Shown here: in pieces, positions 57,101 through 64,000 of the stretch
Position numbering within the stretch: position 1 is the stretch's first letter
How the letters are laid out: each line of letters begins with the position of its first letter
Origin: Dipteris shenzhenensis
Taxonomy: Eukaryota; Polypodiophyta; Polypodiopsida; Gleicheniales
Reading direction: 5' to 3' (one strand)
Assembly: GCA_047967505.1 (NCBI GenBank)
Contig: CM106539.1
DNA: 64,000 nucleotides
Notes under the pieces: generated by a model
The model's input: only the letters and a program-made list of their open reading frames with translations
What the model was told of the DNA's origin: nothing
Database searches by the model: none
Translations under genes and position numbers: made by a program

Positions 57101-60100
57101 CAAGTCTGTAGAGCTAGGATTGTGCCTTGGAGCTAGATGGGCTCAAGATGATTTGTAAAAGAATGAGGAAAGAGAGTGGTAGAAAGGATAGGTTTGGAAC
57201 TCTCTTTAAAGGGTGGCATGTATAAAAGGCCAAGTAGTTGACTTTGGTCTTCACTTATTGTTTTGGAATACAACCTCTCTTCTTTTCTTGAAGTTTGCTC
57301 TTGTTTCTTCTTCATGCCTTTCATGAATGCCATGTTCTCTTTTCCCCTTTTCCTTCTCCTTGTATCTCCCTCTCCCTTCTCCATTCCCCTCTCCTCTCCC
57401 TCTTCTTATCTTACGGATTCATGATTGCAACAAGCTGGGAGTCACTAGAGTGACACTAGCGGATGACATTTGCATGCATTGCTCTTCGCCTAGACTCACT
57501 TGGAGAGATTACCTTATCAATGTATCAACTAGATCCCCACAACATGTGAGTCACCCATCAAAAAATACATAATTGAGCGAAGGTCTAACTTTACTCTAAC
57601 TTCCCCTTTGCTCACCTCATGGGGTTTGAGCACGCCGAACATTTATAGGGGTGTTGCCACTCCTTGTTCTTCTAATTAGGGGTCATTAGTTGAAAGCCTT
57701 CAATTGAAAGATTGTTGTCTCTGAGACATCCATGGTCACTAGGATATGCATCCAATTTAGGGAAAACTCTGGCTCATGGAGGGGGCATACCAATGCTCAT
57801 CCTCTTCCTTTCCATCACTCTCCACTTTGCATGCTTGGACCATTTTCAAGGATGCTATCCTCTCCATAGTGTTAGATTTTGCAGTGCGAATAGGCATTTC
57901 AATAGTGGGTGGGCCTTATAGGTTTGAAGGTCTACCCACAGAACTTGCTCATAGGTAAATATTGTTTGAGGTCAATACCCAATCAGTGAGGTCATGTCAA
58001 AGGGTGGGTTTCCCCCATAGCAATGTCACTATGGGTATTTTGACTTTTGTGGAGAGGAAAGCTGCTAACCTTGCAATGTCACACAGTTAATTGGAAGGCT
58101 ACTAACCAACCAACAATGACTCTTCAAAGATATAGAAGGATACATCATCCTCCTCCCTTAGGACTTCACAGAACTGGGTCCTTGTCAAACATTGGTTGCA
58201 TTAAATTAGACCCTCTATAGTAGCGGGACTAGGCGGTTTCTCTTCTTCTACCTTATCAGGCACTTATAGTGCCCCTAATCCCTTGAAATTGGTTAGATGG
58301 TTGGGGTGTATGCTATCTCTCCCCTTGCTAGTCTAGAGCTTTCATCGCTTGAACTTTTCTTGGTGCTTGCTTAGCAATTTTGGGTCTCCAATAGGTGCTA
58401 TTTTTCTATGATTGGATCTACATAAGTTCCTTTATGAGAAGTTTGAGGGGCAAGTCCTTGGGCCTTCATCGGCCTCTTCACCTAAGAATACATTGGTGAT
58501 CTAGGGCTGCCACATTGGAGGGGGTTCTTTCAAAGGAAAGAAAGGTAGCCAAAATGGCCATATCCTCATCCAATCCATCCTGGATGAGTACTTGATCAGC
58601 CTCTTCTCCTATCTTGGTGGCCCTTCTGTGGAAGTTGCACACATGGATCGGACTGTCTCATGTGGTTGAGATGTCAAGGCCTTTCTTTCTTTTCTTATTT
58701 CTTCAACTCATTGCCTAAGGCCTTGGCCTTCGTCCTAGTTATCACTTTAGTACTTTTGGGTGGGTAGCCGGTGTGGCTGGCCTTTTGAGTGGGAAATCCT
58801 CCTTGAACAAATGTTCAACTCCATGCCCAATACACAAAGTGGTTGTGGAATTCAAGGATGGCACCATTGGAGGGTTTGGGAGCATAATCAAGCTTGATAC
58901 ATGACTTGAGGTACCATTCACAGATATCTATGTAGATAAGAAAATGGTTATGCCATCTAGCACAATGCACACACTAGAGTGACGGAATAAGAACTAGGGA
59001 ATAGGAACTAGGGATGGAATTGCTTGTTCTTGCTAATTTGAAGCTGGCTGTAGGGTGGATAGAGTGTAATTAGAAGAACTATCCTTAGGATTGGGCTCTT
59101 TGGGCATAATTCTACCGAGCCTCAAGTGCATGTATGTGGTTCCTACTGAGGACACACCCTACCTATTTTTAGGTTTTGGAATTTGCTTTCTAAATTTTGT
59201 GTTCCTAGAGCTATCCCTTTGAGTCGAGGGGTTAGACCCCTATCCCTCTGGGTCAGTGGGATATAGGATGATTTGATGCATGGTTGATAGGATAGCTGAG
59301 TATCCCTCCGGGTTGGTGCAATAGGAGTCAGCGAGATAGGCGTCTCAGTGGGATAACAACTTATGGAAGGGGTTGGCAGGATAGCTCACCCAGCCATGAG
59401 GTTGGTAGGATGCAGCCTTAAGCTGCCAAGCCAATTGGATAGAAGTCAGGGGGATAGCTATCTAACCAACACAATCAACAATCTAACAAATAATTAATTG
59501 GTTAGGTGGGTTAGGTGTCTGACACATGTCGATTGAGGGGATAGGGGCCTATCCCTTTGGGTCGATGGGATAAGGTGCTATCCCTCCAATAAACTCTATG
59601 GAGTTTGGGAAAGTATAGCATACATTCTATTTCTTCTTTTAGAGAACATGACACATTGTTTATCTAGCATACTTTTCTATTGCAGTGGGATGGTTTACCA
59701 AAGATGATCTATGTAAAAAAAAGTAAAAAGACATTGGTTGTGGTCAAATCATGCATCCTACCATGGTTCTACTTTGTTGCAAGGTTGGTGGATCCCTCAA
59801 TGGTCGAAACATGATGTGGAATTTAAAGTTATTTCTTTGGATCTAGCCATGGCAAGGCGGAACATGATGGATGTGGCACCATTATTAAGAAAGCTCTTTA
59901 TTGACATCAGTTAGCATGCCCTCAAGATAAGTTGCAAGACGCCCATGATGCAACAAAATTGTATGCATACTGCAACACAAAGTAAGGGTCATCTTTCTTG
60001 TTCTCCTCAGATGTAACTTTAATTGCAAAGTTTCCACTGTCTACTAGGGCATTAGTGAGGTCATCGAATTCTTCCCCAACCTACAATCCACTATCTATCT

Positions 60101-61530
60101 CTTTGACATAGCCATCATGTACAGGAACCAGGATAAGCTTGGCATAGCTTCCTTGTTTCACAATTGCAATGGCCTCACACTCGTCAGAATCTCCCATGAT
60201 GCACACACTGAAAAAGAAGGAAAGCTATCGTGTTTTGCAGATAAAGGTGGTTGTCTGAAAAGCCTCATATGCTATGTAGATTTTGTGTCCCTTTAATGGT
60301 GCTACAGTCATATTCTATGTCCTCTTTACTTAATCGATCTTCACCTCATGGATCACTCTATGCACTAAGCTATTGTTGAGGCTCTATTTATTGTATGTCA
60401 ACTCTGGCCCTATGGATAGGTTAGATGCAAGCCAAACATAAGGTGATGGAAGCATTTATGGATCATTGGGGCCCGACTAATGAGAAGTAAGAAGTAGTGG
60501 TTGGAGGTATTTGGTATAAGAACACATCTAAGAAGGCCACATATACAGACTCTTACTCTCATCTAGTTAGACCTATTAATTTGAAATGCAAGTTTGTGCT
60601 CAAAAAAGAAGGGTCAAAGGCTCTTCAAAATTGAAATAGACATGCAGGAGCATATCATGGGTGTATCAAGAGCATCAACACCTGAGCTAGTTAGTTATTA
60701 AATGTACTAGAAACAACTAGGTTGGGTGCCATTTAACCAAGATCATAAGTTGCTATAAAATAGTCTTTGAAGCTCTACGTCATGCTCATTTGTGAACGTG
60801 CAGGCTAGCTCTAGCACAATCTCTTCAATGCCCCTCCCTAGATGATGCACTTAAATCCTCCTAGATAGTTACTCTTTGTTGGTTTAAAAGATGCCTTAGT
60901 CTTGCTTAAATAATTCAATTGGCCCAATTGAAACTGTATTTATTTCTATAAATTGAGTTCTAATATTTTGTAAAATGTGGTCCTTCAAGTACTTGGGCTC
61001 CTTCCCTTCCCTTTATGGCATGCATTGATTTAGTGGTCACCAAGGATTAGTACAATGAACAGAAGCAAGAACAATCCATGGTGCACAAGGAATAACACAA
61101 AAAAGACTATCTTGGTTGTTCGTGACATGGAATCAGATATCCAGCATCTTCAAGAGTACGTAGCAATGAACATCAAACTATTCTTGGGATTTTATATACT
61201 ATCTCTAGAAATATGGACCAAGACTCAGAACTTTACCTTAATGAAACTAGAATGCAAGAGTCAAGACCCTATCATATCCATTAACCACAAAAATATCATA
61301 TCCACAATCAAAACTTTTAACAAAATGGGTCTCTAGTATTATTGCAAAAACAAGCTTCCCCCAACTTTTAAAAAAAATAAAAATAAAGTAAATGCCGGGC
61401 TGGTCAGGACTCAAAAAGGGACCAATTACAAAAATGGGGACACCCACGACCTAGGCTATTAGAGCAAGGAGATGCAGCTGTTTAGACCAAAGAACCAATT
61501 CTGAGAAGAGAGTGACTAGTCAGTGGGGAT
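57101..61530. other. Region without a recognised gene
   Basis: No domain, tRNA or LTR is recognised. A CT-rich stretch lies at 57335-57410. At 59210-59600 phrases such as CTATCCCTC and GGGATA recur, reminiscent of the repeat at 28.7-29.0 kb but not alignable by eye. It is probably old repeat DNA. Confidence 0.5.
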
Positions 61531-61538
61531 TCCGTAAT

Positions 61539-61634
61539 ACTTGAAATCAAAACAGAATAATAGATCCATCTGCCAGAATAATATCATATAGATATCATAC
61601 TTCAAATCAAAACAGAATAATAGATCCATCTGCC
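61539..61634. repeat. 60-bp tandem duplication beside the GDSL fragment
   Basis: A 36-base word beginning ACTTGAAATCAAAACAG (one mismatch) occurs at 61539-61574 and 61599-61634. It lies just 3' of the GDSL fragment. Confidence 0.8.
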
Positions 61635-61681
61635 GACGATCCTCCTGGAGCTGCTGCCTGCAGCGTGCGGTGGTGAGGAAA

Positions 61682-62471
61682 TTAGAAACCCGCATTGAGG
61701 AAGAGGTCCGTCATGTGTATCCTGTCCCAGCTCACGTAGTGCTGGGGATCAGAACAAGGCGTGATGGAAGGAGTGGCGGAGGCGGGGGCAGCGTGGCTGT
61801 TCCGTAAGAGAGCAAGCATCCTTTACGTTAGTGAACCCGTAATCAGAGGCATGCTCTAACACATGCAAGTATGCTCCCGTCGTATCCAAAAAGACGAGCT
61901 CCACATCTGGATGGTTTGCCGCTGCTTCCGGCACCACCTTCTGCAACAATTGGTTGTGCTCATCACTCACTGCACTCACCCCTGCTACACGACCGTGGGC
62001 ATCAAATATGCCCGACTCTGGGGCACTAGATGCAGACATATTCATCAGGTGGATGTAGATGCTCATGCAACCCATAGGAAACTCCCCCTGCACCACTACT
62101 CTCTTTAATCCGCTGCTCGGGATCGCTTCTAAGGAGTCGTTCAGTTTTTGGACCACCTGTGGGACGAGAGCGGCTACGACGGCGGGAGATTTTCCAGACA
62201 GAAAGGCGTAGTTGTAGTCATTGCCACCCATTTCGCCAAAGTATACCCAACGAACGCCGGGTTGCGCTATGTCGTCCTGAAACCATTTGAGCTCATCGTC
62301 GAGTGAATATTGCGTCAAAGTCGTTGCATTGGCTAATTCCCTGAGCACAGCCGGCAGGTCAGTAGGATAGTAGTCTGTCACTATTTCACAGTTTTGTTGA
62401 AGTCTGAATGGGGATTTCTGGAAATTTTTGAGTTTCTGTTCCAATTTTGAGTGTTTTAGGGTGGTATACAC
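61682..62471 (-). pseudogene. GDSL esterase/lipase, C-terminal half, frameshifted
   Basis: GDSL (SGNH) hydrolases are secreted plant esterases. This minus frame shows the block III region FGEMGGNDYNYAF (Gly, Asn), block-like GLKRVVVQGEFPMGC, FLDTTGAYLHVLEHASDYGF and DAC. The expected ending is in another frame (CSDPQHYVSWDRIHMTD, with the catalytic Asp and His, stop TAA at 61682-61684). So a 1-base shift lies near 61800. The N-terminal half with signal peptide and GDS serine is absent. A good splice acceptor (GTGCTCAG, minus strand, 62341-62348) suggests the visible exon is 62340-61682 and that the sequence to its right is intron or unrelated. Pseudogene is the likeliest reading. Confidence 0.75.
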
Positions 62472-62479
62472 TACCTAAA

Positions 62480-63250
62480 CTGGAAAAAACGAATTTTATA
62501 ATGCAAATGTGAGATTTCTTCAAGAGAGGACTATCAACACTTAAAAACCATTTTGAGTTTAGCTTGGATCTTCATTATTTGTTGTTTTTCACGAGATTTG
62601 ACAATGCACACACCTTAGCAATCATTCAAACTAGCTTCTCCTATGATCTAACAACAAAAAGCAATCCTCACCAAGCTACAATGCATCAATCATGCTCGCT
62701 GGAGGAAAATGATAGTTTTTGCTTTTCTACTCAAAACACACTACTTTTCCACTCAAACCACTCCTATGCTAGAAAGAATTGTATAAGGGTAGTTTATGAA
62801 AGGAGGAAAATGCTATGCAAAAGCATACCTCTACTTCCTTGACAACTGTGCCAAAGATGTGGTCTACCAGTGACTGCACATGTCATGGGGATCTTGAAGG
62901 GATGCCGTCATAGAATCCTCTCCCAAAAAACTCCTCATCATGAGAGATTTGCAAAGCAAGCATCCTAACACTTGTGTCATGCAAGTGCCTCTCGGACTGG
63001 ACAAGTTAGATTCGAGAAGGGCTAACCATCGTATTCCCATCAATTTGTTCAAACAAAGCGGAATGAACATTGAGGGTACACCAGCTGCCCTCCTGGAACT
63101 CGAGGATCCCGATTCCATTGCTCTGGAAAACCTCCAAGGAGCAACGAGTGAGGATGAAGTGCAGAAGAAAATAATCAATAATTTGATCAAAACCCAGATG
63201 AAGAAAGAGACACGGATAGCAAGATGGACAAAATCCAATAGTTGTGCATA
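62480..63250. other. Region between the GDSL fragment and gypsy gag
   Basis: A 103-codon + frame (62940-63251) has a charged sequence (NLQGATSEDEVQKKIINNL) that may be the N-terminal part of the following gypsy gag, but no domain is recognised. The left part shows nothing. Confidence 0.4.
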
Positions 63251-64000
63251 GTGATGAGGAACAAGACACAGACACAGAGCTGGATTTAGAAATCAACAAC
63301 CATGGTATTACATAGTGCCAAATAGCCCACGAGAGGAGGTTGAAGAACCAAACAAAGGAGCGCCAAAGAGTCCACTGGGACTTCCACAACCATCAGTAAC
63401 ACCAATGGCACACCCAAATGTGGCCTTTTTGAAATGTAAGTTTTGGGAATTCTAGCTTAAAGAGAAGGAAGATCTAGACAATCATGTGGCCCAATTTGAG
63501 ACACAATGGTAGGCAAGCGGCTTCAACACTTTGTTCGGAGACCAAGAAAAGCTCCAATAGTTTGCTAGAACACTTGCGGGTAAAGGAATGAGATGGTTCA
63601 CCCCATATGGAGTGGCAGATTTTACAACATACGATGAACTCAGGACATCATTTCTGGAAAGATTCAAAAAGGAGAAGACTCTAAGTGATGTTTGGAAAAG
63701 GTTGAGGGAATTAAAATAGAAAAAGCTATTAGTGGAGGATTATGCTAAGCAATTTCTCAATTTGAATGCAAGACTTGACCAACTGAAAGACCAACACCAA
63801 AAACAATGGCGGAATATTTCTGCAAGGGAGTGCTTAGCCGAAAATCAAAAGTGCAGTTGGTGGCATGGTTGTTCTGGCCAGGCAGAATGGATTTAACACT
63901 CTCATAGAGGCAACCAAACATGCGGAGAGATGAAGAAGAAGAGAGTGGCAAAGAAAACAAAAAAGGAGAATGTAAAAGAGAAGAAAGAAAAGTCTCCAAA
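63250..64000 (+). pseudogene. Gypsy gag, incomplete at window end
   Basis: The + translation reads DNHVAQFETQW, GMRWFTPYGVADFTTYDELRTSF, WKRLRELK and LLVEDYAKQFLNL, a Retrotrans_gag core very similar to the minus-strand gag at 37716-37522, so both belong to one gypsy lineage. Stops at several points. A Lys/Glu-rich part follows to the window end. Confidence 0.75.

Overview
This window is nuclear DNA from a land plant with a large, transposon-rich genome. The evidence is a split, intron-bearing eukaryotic ribosome-biogenesis gene (BMS1), a plant-type GDSL esterase fragment, DUF4283-type LINE ORF1 proteins, Ty1/copia elements with initiator-Met-tRNA primer sites, and telobox-like CCCTAAA words. 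The long introns and heavy decay of the elements would fit a fern, another seedless vascular plant or a gymnosperm. The sequence alone does not decide this.

Layout. About 1-5360 is a decayed Ty3/gypsy element on the + strand: primer site at 1093, gag, protease, RT and RNase H in one main frame broken by stops. At about 5360 it runs into the 5' part of an antisense LINE (ORF1 plus the first part of ORF2). A GTAC-rich stretch (6960-7740) follows, and a separate 5'-truncated LINE (7796-9205) sits in it with a clear 16-bp target-site duplication. 9665-11963 is a minus-strand copia-type element that carries only gag. 12544-24268 holds the last ten exons of BMS1. They are intact in phase and include one U12-type AT-AC intron and one 7.3-kb intron. 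The 5' exons, which should encode the GTPase domain, are not seen upstream, so they lie outside the window.

26.3-30.4 kb is a minus-strand, repeat-rich, degenerate region that I cannot name. 30.4-33.2 kb is a copia element (minus; 152-bp 5' LTR, perfect primer site, gag and the start of pol) next to or inside a minus-strand gypsy element (33.2-39.4 kb) whose probable 5' LTR abuts a copia gag fragment. 40.8-43.5 kb is bounded by an inverted repeat of about 180 bp with teloboxes and a TATA box. I read the two arms as U3 parts of two opposed LTRs; they enclose gypsy gag and RNase H remains. 43.47-45.9 kb is another minus copia (integrase, protease, gag, primer site, LTR). 46.2-50.05 kb is a plus gypsy element (RT, RNase H, integrase, polypurine tract, 3' LTR), followed by copia gag (50.09-51.6 kb) and an antisense copia RT scrap. 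53.6-54.3 kb is a second LINE ORF1 relic, and 56.0-57.1 kb a gypsy gag/protease relic. The rest of 52-61.5 kb shows no recognisable gene. 61.7-62.5 kb is the C-terminal half of a GDSL esterase on the minus strand with a frameshift, and the window ends in a gypsy gag.

BMS1 is the only gene that looks functional. Everything else is transposon sequence, relics or unassigned DNA. Coordinates of decayed elements are approximate, and exon borders were placed by reading-frame continuity and splice consensus.
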